Of a stretch of 64,000 nucleotides of DNA, positions 44,326 to 52,597 are shown piece by piece. Each line of letters opens with the position of its first letter. Positions within the stretch are counted from its first letter, which is position 1. The notes under the pieces were generated by a model. The model was given only the letters and a program-made list of their open reading frames with translations, had not been told where the DNA came from and did no database searches. The translations under genes were made by a program, and so were the position numbers. Source of the stretch: Nitratireductor sp. ZSWI3 (GTDB lineage Bacteria; Pseudomonadota; Alphaproteobacteria; Rhizobiales; Rhizobiaceae); assembly GCF_024655565.1 (NCBI RefSeq), contig NZ_JANKOF010000005.1:1-64000 (forward strand), read 5' to 3'.

Positions 44326-45693
44326 ATGCAAGAGTGGACCCCCAGACTGCGTAACGATGGCACCCCCCGCTATCTGATGATCGCCGAAGCCATTGCCGAG
44401 GACATCAAGAATGGCTTGTTGAAGCCTGGCATGCGGCTGCCCCCGCAACGACAGCTTGCCGCAAAACTCAGGATCGACTTCACCACTGTGTCGCGTGGCT
44501 ATACCGAGGCGCAGGCGAAAGGCCTCGTCAGGAGCCAGGTCGGCCGCGGAACCTTCATCGCTGCTGGCGCGGCCTCGACCATACTGACGGATCCGGACCG
44601 CGCGGCCGGTGAAGAGCTCGTAATGAACATGCCACCCGAGCCAACCGACCCTATCCTGATCGAGAAGATGCGCGATGGCCTGCAATACGTTGCAGCCAAC
44701 CTGATTCCGCTCCTCCGCTACCAGTCGGCCATTGGCGCCGAAAAGGACAGGATCGAGGCCTCCAGCTGGCTTTCGTTGCGGGGCCTGATGGCCAAGCTCG
44801 AACGCATCGCCGTCACTCCCGGAGCCCATGCGACCATGACGGCCATTCTCGCCATGACGGTGGAGCGACAGGAGACTGTCCTGTGCGAGAAGATCACATA
44901 TCCCGGCATTCGCAGCATTGCGCAGCGCCTCAATGTCAATCTGGTCGGGGTCGACATGGACGGGGAAGGGATCCTCCCCGGCGCGTTGGAGGAAGCGATC
45001 CGACGCCACCGGCCGCGCATGCTCTATCTTAATCCGACCCTGCAAAATCCGACCACGATAACCATCCCCACCAAGCGGCGCCTGGAGATCTCGCAGATCA
45101 TCAGCGAGCACCGGGTCCAGCTCATTGAGGACGATGCGTATGGATTCGTGCCTGACAGGGCCCCGGCGCCGATTGCCGTCTCCGCGCCCGACCTGACCTG
45201 GTACATTGGCGGGCTCGCAAAATGCATCGGGGCGGGCTTGCGTCTGGCCTACACAGTCGCCCCGTCGGCCAAGCACGCGCTGGCGCTGGAAGAGGCATTG
45301 CGGGCATTGACGGTGATGCCATCAGCAATACCGATGGCTCTCGCAACGCGCTGGATCGAAGACGGAACCGCGGATCTCGTGCGACGGTTCATCCGCAAGG
45401 AGACAGCCATTCGGCAGGAGATTGCCGCCCAAGCACTGCGCGGCCTGGATTTCCGGTCAGCCGACAACGCGTTCAATGTGTGGCTTCGCCTGCCGCCGGG
45501 GGGCAGCCGGGCAGATATCATGGCGAAGATGGCCGGTCGGCACATCGGTATCATTCCTTCCGACGCGTTTACCGTGGGCGGAACGCCGGACGAATATGTC
45601 CGATTGTGTCTGGGCGGGTCGATCGGTCGCGCCGAGCTTCAGGCCGGGCTCGCCTATCTGGCGCATCTGCTCTTGCCAGACCCCGATTTCTGA
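44326..45693 (+). CDS. MocR-type GntR regulator with aminotransferase domain
   Basis: A 455-residue MocR protein. The winged helix is at residues 15-60 (IAEAIAEDIKNGLLKPGMRL, then PPQRQLAAKLRIDFTTVSRG). The aminotransferase domain has NPTLQNPTTITIP, IEDDAYGF and the PLP lysine in YIGGLAKCIGAGLRLAY. It is divergent from nitB and is the likely regulator of Nit1C, perhaps sensing an amino-acid-like product or PLP adduct. It is a distant paralogue of the protein at 9090. Confidence 0.9.
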   Translation: MQEWTPRLRNDGTPRYLMIAEAIAEDIKNGLLKPGMRLPPQRQLAAKLRIDFTTVSRGYTEAQAKGLVRSQVGRGTFIAAGAASTILTDPDRAAGEELVMNMPPEPTDPILIEKMRDGLQYVAANLIPLLRYQSAIGAEKDRIEASSWLSLRGLMAKLERIAVTPGAHATMTAILAMTVERQETVLCEKITYPGIRSIAQRLNVNLVGVDMDGEGILPGALEEAIRRHRPRMLYLNPTLQNPTTITIPTKRRLEISQIISEHRVQLIEDDAYGFVPDRAPAPIAVSAPDLTWYIGGLAKCIGAGLRLAYTVAPSAKHALALEEALRALTVMPSAIPMALATRWIEDGTADLVRRFIRKETAIRQEIAAQALRGLDFRSADNAFNVWLRLPPGGSRADIMAKMAGRHIGIIPSDAFTVGGTPDEYVRLCLGGSIGRAELQAGLAYLAHLLLPDPDF

Positions 45694-45952
45694 TTCCTCC
45701 AATGCCGCCATCGCCGTGCGGTGACTGGCATTTTGGTGAAATAGACCGAACGTAAGGCCAGGGGTCGAACATGGAGTTTCAGCCTGGGCAAGAGCAGGAG
45801 CTGATGTCGGCGGCCTGACACGCGGTAGCGGCAGGCCTGGTCCGTCGGGTCGGCCGGTTGGTTAGCGCGGGCGAAACTTTTCGTGCCGTTCAGAACCACC
45901 ATACAGCCGGTATGCTTGTCCCGCCTGTCGCAGGGATAATGGAGACCGCCAA

Positions 45953-46660
45953 ATGACCACACTTGTAACTATTCCAGGCATTATGTCGGACGCCCGCACC
46001 TGGGCGCCCACTGCCGATACCATTCGCGCTCGCGTCGAGGCAGTGCACGTTGCCGACACCAGCCAGGACAATATGCTGACGGAAATGGCGCGGCGGGCGC
46101 TCGACGCGACCGAGGGCGAGCTGATCGTGCTGGCGCACTCCATGGGTGGCCGCGTGGCGATGGAAATGGGCCGCTTGGCACCGGAGCGGATGCGGGCCAT
46201 GGTGCTGTCCAGCACCGGCCACGAAGGCCCGAGCGAAGACGAGGAACCCAAGCGGCTGGCGCGGATTGCTGAAGGCAATGCGGACATGGCTGCCTATGCC
46301 CGAAACTGGGTTCCGAAGGTGCTCAGCAAGGACAATGCGCGCAATGAGAGCCTGGTGGAGCACATTCGCCAGATGGTCGAGGACTGCCCCGCCGAGGTCC
46401 ATGAGCGACAGAACCGCGCCTTGCTGTCGCGCCCGGACGCATCGCGCTATCTGGGCGATTTCGACTTTCCGGTGCTCCTGATGACCGGCAGCGAAGATCA
46501 CCTGTCCACGCCGGCGGCGCATGGCCAGATCGCCGCGCTCATTCCGGATGCGGAATCCATCGTGATCGAGGGAGCCGGCCATCTCCTACCGTTCGAGCAA
46601 CCCCAGAAGGCAACCCAGGCCATCGTCGAATGGCTGGAGCGCCGCAACCTCCTCGCCTGA
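45953..46660 (+). CDS. alpha/beta hydrolase
   Basis: A 235-residue alpha/beta hydrolase. The nucleophile elbow is VLAHSMGGRVAME (Ser), an Asp lies in LLMTGSEDHLSTP and the histidine in VIEGAGHLLPFEQP. The N-terminus (MTTLVTIPGIMSDARTWAP) lacks the usual HG oxyanion motif and has PGIMSDARTW at that position. The family acts on ester, lactone or thioester bonds. It is 259 nt downstream of the MocR gene. Terminator-like stem at its end. Confidence 0.85.
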   Translation: MTTLVTIPGIMSDARTWAPTADTIRARVEAVHVADTSQDNMLTEMARRALDATEGELIVLAHSMGGRVAMEMGRLAPERMRAMVLSSTGHEGPSEDEEPKRLARIAEGNADMAAYARNWVPKVLSKDNARNESLVEHIRQMVEDCPAEVHERQNRALLSRPDASRYLGDFDFPVLLMTGSEDHLSTPAAHGQIAALIPDAESIVIEGAGHLLPFEQPQKATQAIVEWLERRNLLA

Positions 46661-46691
46661 TCAACCATAGGCTTCCGAAGACAAAAAATGA

Positions 46692-46716
46692 GGGGCTCCA
46701 GGCGGGGCCCCTTTCT
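46692..46716. terminator. bidirectional rho-independent terminator
   Basis: GGGGCTCC, loop AGGC, GGGGCCCC, then TTTCT; on the other strand AT-rich tail from the ACAAAAAATG sequence. It lies between the convergent hydrolase and ABC ATPase genes and probably ends both transcripts. Confidence 0.8.
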
Positions 46717-46741
46717 CTATGTCCATGGAAAGCAAGAGTGG

Positions 46742-47827
46742 TTAGATGCGCAGCTCTTCCTGCATGTCAAAGATCGACGCCCGCGCCGGATCGAAGCCGG
46801 CAATAATGGTATCGCCGACCCGGACCTTGGCCTGACCGTCGACCAACAGGCGGAATGGCGTGCCCTCAAGCGATGACCAGATCAGGGTGAGTCCGCCCAT
46901 GGGCTCGACCAGTTCCGCCTTGACCTCAAAAGACACCGGCGCGTTGCTCGCGGCATCCGCAAACAAGACATGTTCGGGACGGATACCGAACCAAACTTCG
47001 CCTTCGAAGTCGCTTCGCGTGAATGAGTAGTCGTTGAGGGAGAAATCCAGCTGCCCCAGCTTCACACGGGCTTCACCATCATGCCGCAGGCTGCCCTTGA
47101 TAAAGTTCATCGATGGCGAACCGATGAAATCGGCGACGTATTTGTTCACCGGGCGGTTGTAGATCTCGTCCGGGCTGGAGAGTTGCATAACTACCCCGCC
47201 CTTCATGATCGCGATCCGGTCGGCCAGCGTCATGGCCTCGACCTGGTCATGCGTCACATAGATCATGGTGTTTTGCAGCGATTGATGCAGCCTCTTGATT
47301 TCAACACGTAGGTCCGCCCGCAGTTTGGCATCGAGATTTGACAGCGGCTCATCGAAGAGGAACACATCGACATCGCGCACCAGGGCGCGCCCGATAGCGA
47401 CGCGCTGCCGCTGCCCGCCTGACAGGGCCGACGGCTTGCGCTTGAGCAGCGGTTCAATCTGCAGGATTTCGGCCGCGTGGCTGATGCGTCGCTTGATTTC
47501 GTCCTTGGGCACCCTGGCATTGGCCAGGCCGAAGCTCAGATTGCCTTCCACCGTCATCTGCGGATAGAGCGCGTAGGACTGGAACACCATGCCGATGCCG
47601 CGCTGGGACGGTTCGGCCCAGGTCACGTTCTGTCCGTTGATGTAGATGCTGCCATCGGTCGGCTCGAGCAGCCCGGCGATGCAGTTGAGCAAGGTCGACT
47701 TGCCGCAGCCGGACGAGCCGAGCAGCACCAGAAACTCGCCCTTGCCGATATCAAGGTTTAGATTGCGAAGGACAGGCACGTTTCCGAAGTCGAGCTTCAG
47801 ATCCTTGATGGAAACACTCGGTTGCAT
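46742..47827 (-). CDS. sugar ABC transporter ATPase (UgpC/MalK-like)
   Basis: A 361-residue CUT1-type ATPase. Walker A is LLGSSGCGKSTLLN, the signature is LSGGQRQRVAIGRALV, Walker B is VDVFLFDEPLSNLDA and the switch histidine is in YVTHDQVEAM. The C-terminal 100 residues are the TOBE/regulatory domain. ATG 47827 has AAAGG before it; ATG 47833, overlapping the upstream stop, is also possible. Such ATPases often serve several permeases. Confidence 0.93.
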   Translation of the reverse strand: MQPSVSIKDLKLDFGNVPVLRNLNLDIGKGEFLVLLGSSGCGKSTLLNCIAGLLEPTDGSIYINGQNVTWAEPSQRGIGMVFQSYALYPQMTVEGNLSFGLANARVPKDEIKRRISHAAEILQIEPLLKRKPSALSGGQRQRVAIGRALVRDVDVFLFDEPLSNLDAKLRADLRVEIKRLHQSLQNTMIYVTHDQVEAMTLADRIAIMKGGVVMQLSSPDEIYNRPVNKYVADFIGSPSMNFIKGSLRHDGEARVKLGQLDFSLNDYSFTRSDFEGEVWFGIRPEHVLFADAASNAPVSFEVKAELVEPMGGLTLIWSSLEGTPFRLLVDGQAKVRVGDTIIAGFDPARASIFDMQEELRI

Positions 47828-47829
47828 GG

Positions 47830-48747
47830 TCATCCTTTCACGGCGCCGGCCGCGATGCCGCGCACGAAGAGCTTGCCTGAGAAGAAGTAGATCGCCAGGG
47901 GCACAACACCTGACAGCAGGGTGGCCGCCATGTTGACGTTGTATTCCTTCACACCGGTCACCGAGTTGACGATGTTGTTGAGCTGCACGGTCATCGGATA
48001 GCTTTCCGGCCGGGTGAAAATCACGCCGAACAGAAAGTCGTTCCAGATCGCCGTTGACTGCAGGATCACCGCCACGACGAAGATCGGCAGCGCCATGGGC
48101 ACCATGATCTTGAAGTAGATGCGCCAGAACCCGGCGCCATCCACGCGCGCCGCTTTGAACAGCTCCTCCGGCACGGAGGAGAAATAGTTGCGGAACAACA
48201 GGGTCAGAATCGGCATGCCGAAGATGGTATGGACCAGCACCAGGCCCGCCAGGTCCCCGTAAAGCCCGATTTCGCGCAGCAGGATGACCATGGGATAGAT
48301 CATGACCTGATAGGGGATGAACGCCCCAATGATCAGGATGGTGAAGAAGATGTTTGCGCCCTTGAAGCGCCACATGGCCAGAGCGTAGCCGTTGACCGAG
48401 GCGACCGCGATGGAAAAGATCACTGAAGGAACGGTGATCTTGATCGAGTTGAGAAACCCGCGCGACAGGCCTTCGCAATTAAGGCCCGTGCACACGCTCG
48501 ACCAGGCCTTGACCCAAGGCTCGAAGGTGATCTCGAGCGGCGGGGCGAAAATGTTGCCCAGCCTGACCTCCGGCATGCCTTTTAGCGAGGTCACCACCAT
48601 CACGTAAATGGGCAGCAGATAGTAGATCGCCAGCACCGCCAACGTACCGTAGATCATGATATTGCGGCGCGACAGGACGGGGCGCGGTCTGCCCCCCCGG
48701 GCCTCGGCGAAGACGCCATGCCGCTCGACGACGACGGCTTCAGACAT
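47830..48747 (-). CDS. sugar ABC transporter permease (MalG/UgpE-like)
   Basis: A 305-residue MalG-type permease with six hydrophobic segments. The EAA loop is PEELFKAARVDGAGFWRIYF followed by PMALPIFVV, the docking site for the ATPase. It lies between the MalF-like and ATPase genes and overlaps both (ATGA at 47830-47833; 8 nt at the start). The paired helices and the CTGLNCEGL loop in the periplasm are consistent with CUT1. Confidence 0.92.
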   Translation of the reverse strand: MSEAVVVERHGVFAEARGGRPRPVLSRRNIMIYGTLAVLAIYYLLPIYVMVVTSLKGMPEVRLGNIFAPPLEITFEPWVKAWSSVCTGLNCEGLSRGFLNSIKITVPSVIFSIAVASVNGYALAMWRFKGANIFFTILIIGAFIPYQVMIYPMVILLREIGLYGDLAGLVLVHTIFGMPILTLLFRNYFSSVPEELFKAARVDGAGFWRIYFKIMVPMALPIFVVAVILQSTAIWNDFLFGVIFTRPESYPMTVQLNNIVNSVTGVKEYNVNMAATLLSGVVPLAIYFFSGKLFVRGIAAGAVKG

Positions 48748-49633
48748 GCTTCTTGCCTCCGAATTCGAGATAGGCCCAGGGAATGATCACGAAGATCACG
48801 GCGACGAGCATCATGGTGGATGCGGCAAAGCCCTGAGCCAGGTTCTGCGACACGAACATGGCGTCGAACACGAACTTGGCGGGCACTTCCGACGCCAGGC
48901 CCGGTCCGCCGCCGGTCTGGGCGATCACCAGGTCGTAGAGCTTGATGATGCCGGAGGTGATCAGCACCAGCGTGGTCACGAAGACCGGGCGCATCATCGG
49001 GATGACGACGCGCAGATAGGTCTTCCAGGCGGGGATGCCATCGATCCGCGTGGCCTTCCAGATGTCTTCGTCAATACCGCGCAGGCCAGCCAGCATCAGG
49101 CACATGACCAGCCCGCTGCCATGCCAAAGGCCGGCGATGAGCACGCCGTAGAGCACAATATTGGCATCGTAGAGCGGGTCGAAGGTGAACCCTTCGAAAC
49201 CGAGATTGCGGATTGCAGCCTGGATGCCGAATTCGGCATTGAGCAGCCACTGCCAGACGAGACCCGTGACGATGAAGCTGAGGGCATAAGGATAAAGGAA
49301 GATGGTGCGGAAGCCGTCTTCGAAGCGGATCTTCTGGTCGATAAGCGCGGCCAGCAGGAAACCCAGAACAAGCGAAAGGACGAGCATCAGGCTGCCATAG
49401 ATCGCCAGATTCTCGATCGAAATGATCCAGCGCCGTGTCGCCCACAGCCGCTCATACTGAGCGAGCCCAACCCAGTCGGCCTTGGGCAGCAGACGCGAGT
49501 TGGTGAACGAGTAGGCGATCGTCCATGCCGAGAACCCGACGAATACGACGAGCGCCGTCAGAATCATCGGAATAGCGGCGATCTTGGCGCTTAAGTTCTT
49601 CAGTAGCCCAGTCGGTTTATCGCTCCGCGACAT
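48740..49633 (-). CDS. sugar ABC transporter permease (MalF/UgpA-like)
   Basis: A 297-residue MalF-type permease. The EAA motif is IDEDIWKATRIDGIPAWKTYLR and about six helices are visible, from MILTALVVFVGFSAWTIAYS to IFVIIPWAYLEF at the end. ATG 49633 (MSRSDKP) is chosen; the open frame upstream to 49708 overlaps the binding-protein gene's end. It forms the channel with the MalG-like subunit. Confidence 0.92.
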   Translation of the reverse strand: MSRSDKPTGLLKNLSAKIAAIPMILTALVVFVGFSAWTIAYSFTNSRLLPKADWVGLAQYERLWATRRWIISIENLAIYGSLMLVLSLVLGFLLAALIDQKIRFEDGFRTIFLYPYALSFIVTGLVWQWLLNAEFGIQAAIRNLGFEGFTFDPLYDANIVLYGVLIAGLWHGSGLVMCLMLAGLRGIDEDIWKATRIDGIPAWKTYLRVVIPMMRPVFVTTLVLITSGIIKLYDLVIAQTGGGPGLASEVPAKFVFDAMFVSQNLAQGFAASTMMLVAVIFVIIPWAYLEFGGKKHV

Positions 49634-49707
49634 CCTTGCATCCCCGAATTTTTGTGTGATGAGCGACCGTGTGCGGCGCATGAGCACGCCGCACAGGGCA
49701 TTCGGCA

Positions 49708-50955
49708 TTAGTCGGCGGTCGCGATGATTTCGGCGAACTCGGCCTGGGCCCGTGCTGCCTCGAAGGACGGATCGGCGAAGAATTCAACCATCAGGTCGGT
49801 GACCCGCGCCACCGTGTCGGGCGAGACCAGCGTGTTGATGCTCTCCACGATGTGCCCCTGCTTGAGGATGTCCATGCCCTTTTCCATACAGGGCGTGGCA
49901 TCGACCAGTTCCACATCGCCACGCACGGGCAGCGCCCCCTTGGCTGCCGTAAAGGCGACCTGCGTTTCGGGAGAGACGATCACGTTGGCCAGAACGTCCT
50001 GCGCGGCCACGATCTTGGGGTTGTCCACCTTAGGGAAGTAGAAGGCGTCCCCGGCGGCGGTGATGTATTCGTGTTCACCGAGACCTGGCAGGCAGCTATA
50101 GTCTTCTCCGGCGACCATGCCCGCCTGAGTGAACTCGCCCTGCACCCAGTCACCCATGATCTGTCCGGCCGCGCTACCGCCGACAAGCATTTGTGCTGCC
50201 AGGTTCCATTCCTGGACATTGCCACCTTCCATCAGGGTGCGCGCTTGGGCCGCCGCTTCGAAGACCTTGGCCACGTCCGGGCCAGCGGCATACTCGGCAT
50301 CCAGATCGTCATAGACCTTGAGGAACAGCTCAGGGCCGCCGATGCCGACCATCAGGACATTGAAGGTCAGCTGCAACTGCCAAGCCTGGCGCCCCTGCGC
50401 CAGCGGGACAATTCCCGCTTCACGCAGCTTGGGTCCGGCCGCTACGAACTCGGCCCAGTTCTGCGGAACGGCAAGCCCATTGTCCTCGAACACGGCGTTG
50501 TTCAGCCATAGCCATTGCTGGGAGTGGATATTGGACGGCACGCAATAGAGCCGCCCTTCAAAGGTGCAACTTTCGAGCAGCGACTGGGGGAAGATCTTCT
50601 CCTTCCATCCGGCCGTCTCGGCAAGCTCGGTCACATCGCGCATGAAGCCGGCTTCGATAAGCTCGACCATGGCCGCGCTGTGCGTGAACTGGGTTGCGCC
50701 CATCGGGTCGCCCCCGGTGATGCGACTGGTGATCAATGGACGGGCGACACCGCCGGCACCGGCGATGGCGCCGTCTATCCAGGTATTGCCGCTTTGCGAA
50801 TAGGCGTCGGCAATCACCTTGATGGCCGCAGCTTCCGCGCCGGACGTCCACCAATGCGTCACTTCCAGTTCCGCCGCCAGGCCAGGCTGACACAGGCCGA
50901 TTACCGTGGCGCCGAGCAATGTAAGCTTGGACAGTTTCAAGTGGAGCACTCCCAT
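49708..50955 (-). CDS. sugar ABC transporter substrate-binding protein
   Basis: A 415-residue extracellular solute-binding protein, type 1. A signal peptide (KLSKLTLLGATVIGLCQPGL, cleaved after LAA) is followed by LEVTHWWTSGAEAAAIKVIA, the start of the mature binding fold. The motif VTHWWTSGAEAAA with Trp pairs is common in glucose/mannose-type binders. ATG 50955 is used; TTG 50940, with GGGAG upstream, gives a more typical signal peptide. The sugar is not shown by the sequence. Confidence 0.9.
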   Translation of the reverse strand: MGVLHLKLSKLTLLGATVIGLCQPGLAAELEVTHWWTSGAEAAAIKVIADAYSQSGNTWIDGAIAGAGGVARPLITSRITGGDPMGATQFTHSAAMVELIEAGFMRDVTELAETAGWKEKIFPQSLLESCTFEGRLYCVPSNIHSQQWLWLNNAVFEDNGLAVPQNWAEFVAAGPKLREAGIVPLAQGRQAWQLQLTFNVLMVGIGGPELFLKVYDDLDAEYAAGPDVAKVFEAAAQARTLMEGGNVQEWNLAAQMLVGGSAAGQIMGDWVQGEFTQAGMVAGEDYSCLPGLGEHEYITAAGDAFYFPKVDNPKIVAAQDVLANVIVSPETQVAFTAAKGALPVRGDVELVDATPCMEKGMDILKQGHIVESINTLVSPDTVARVTDLMVEFFADPSFEAARAQAEFAEIIATAD

Positions 50956-51170
50956 CTCTTGGTTTGGCCACGCCTTGGCGCGGTTCCGCTCACAGTCCTG
51001 CGGCCTCCCCACTGCAAGAACCGAACGGATGACAATGATCCTCTGGAATGGGCGCATCAGCGTCAACGGAGCCGAAATTGGGACCTGGCTAACATTTTGT
51101 ACGCCGCGATCAGGCCGATCCCGTTCCAGGAGAGTCCCCGGGAGCGGACGCCGGCCGTCGAACAATGATC

Positions 51171-52364
51171 TCAAGCGACGATGCCGCGTGCCCGCATCGC
51201 GGCGATCTCGGCCGCCGGATAGCCCAGGCTGGCCAGGATCTCGTCGGTCTGGGCGCCCAATGGCTGTGGTGGCGTCTCCAGTGAGGGACCGGCCTCGGAC
51301 ATCGTGAAGCCTGCCAGCGTGCTGGTCATGCCGGCCACTGTTCCAGCCTCGCCGGCGAAGCGGTGGAACACCCGCCGGCTCTCCATCTGCGGATCGTTGA
51401 CGGCCTCGTCGAAGCGGCGGATTCTGGCGCAGGGCACGCCCTGGGCCTGCAGGGCGTCTTCCCAGTAGGCCGCGGGCCGATGGAGGAAGGCCGACCGGAG
51501 CACCGCCGCCTCCTCCTCATGCGCATCCAGCCGCTCGTTGTTGTTGGCCTTGATCATGTCCGGGCGGCCCAAAAAGCTCCAAAGCCGCCTTTGCTGGCGC
51601 AGATTGGAGGCGGACACCATCATCGGGGCATCGCTGGCGTGGTAAAGACCGATCGTGGCAAACGGATAGGCATTCCCTTTCATGCCCGGCGCCTTGCCGG
51701 ACCAGAAATAGGCCGCCGCGTGGGACGTTGCGAACATCATGGCCACGTCGAGCATGGAAACGTCGATGGCGACCCCCATTCCGCCATTGCGCTCGCGCTG
51801 CAAAAGGGCCGCGGCTATTGCGTAGGCCGTGGTGGTTCCAGCGGCGTAATCCATGATGGGTGCACCGCATTTGAAGGGCTTTGCCGGGTCGTCCCCCGTC
51901 ATCGCCATGAAGCCGGAAAAGGCTTGGATGATATTGTCATAGCCGCGCAATTCCCGCCGCGGGCCGGTCGCTCCAAAGGCCGATAGCGAACAAAAGATCA
52001 GTCCCGGATTGCGCTGCTTTAGATCGTCGTAACCAAGACCAAGACTTTCGAATGCGCCAGGGCGATAGTTCTCGATGAACACATCAGCGGTGGTCAGCAA
52101 GCGCAGCATCGCCTCGCGGCCTTCCTCGGTCTTGAGATCGAGCGCGATGCTGGACTTGTTCGATCCCTGCGCCAGGAAGGCCGTACCCATGCCCTGGTCA
52201 TTCATCGTCCGGTCCGGGCCTTGAAAACGTGCCTGGTCGGGCGCGTTGGGATCCTCGACCTTGATGACTTCCGCACCAAGCGTGGCTAGCTGGAACGCTG
52301 CGAACGGTCCAGCCAGGACGTGTGTCGTATCAATGATCCTGTAGCCCTGAAAAGCCTTCTTCAT
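51171..52364 (-). CDS. type III CoA-transferase (CaiB/BaiF), paralogue
   Basis: A 397-residue family III CoA-transferase. IIDTTHVLAGPFAAFQLATLG, VFIENYRPGAFESLGLGYDD and the catalytic aspartate in KCGAPIMDYAAGTTTA are all present. Its sequence is very close to the enzyme encoded at 21611, so the two should handle similar acyl groups. ATG 52364 is preferred; ATG 52391 is in frame. It lies 215 nt upstream of the sugar-binding protein gene on the same strand, although its substrate class is different. Confidence 0.9.
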   Translation of the reverse strand: MKKAFQGYRIIDTTHVLAGPFAAFQLATLGAEVIKVEDPNAPDQARFQGPDRTMNDQGMGTAFLAQGSNKSSIALDLKTEEGREAMLRLLTTADVFIENYRPGAFESLGLGYDDLKQRNPGLIFCSLSAFGATGPRRELRGYDNIIQAFSGFMAMTGDDPAKPFKCGAPIMDYAAGTTTAYAIAAALLQRERNGGMGVAIDVSMLDVAMMFATSHAAAYFWSGKAPGMKGNAYPFATIGLYHASDAPMMVSASNLRQQRRLWSFLGRPDMIKANNNERLDAHEEEAAVLRSAFLHRPAAYWEDALQAQGVPCARIRRFDEAVNDPQMESRRVFHRFAGEAGTVAGMTSTLAGFTMSEAGPSLETPPQPLGAQTDEILASLGYPAAEIAAMRARGIVA

Positions 52365-52597
52365 CTCGTTTTCCGCTGATCGATTGGCCATGAGCCGGAC
52401 ATGCGCGAGACGTTCAAGTCGGGTGCGAACCGGTCGTTGCCATTTTCGAGCCAGGACCGATTTCGATCAACGCGATGCCCAGCCCCAAGAAGTTAGAGCC
52501 GGCCTGAGCGATCATGCGCAGACCGACCGCGCGCGTGCGTATAGTTTGGGCAGAATGTCCATTGAGGCCCGGATTGAAACCCGGTCGGAGCTTTGCC

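Noticed and set aside
45771-45818. A 15-codon ORF (MEFQPGQEQELMSAA) after the MocR gene
   Set aside because: Too short and without context to support; could be chance.
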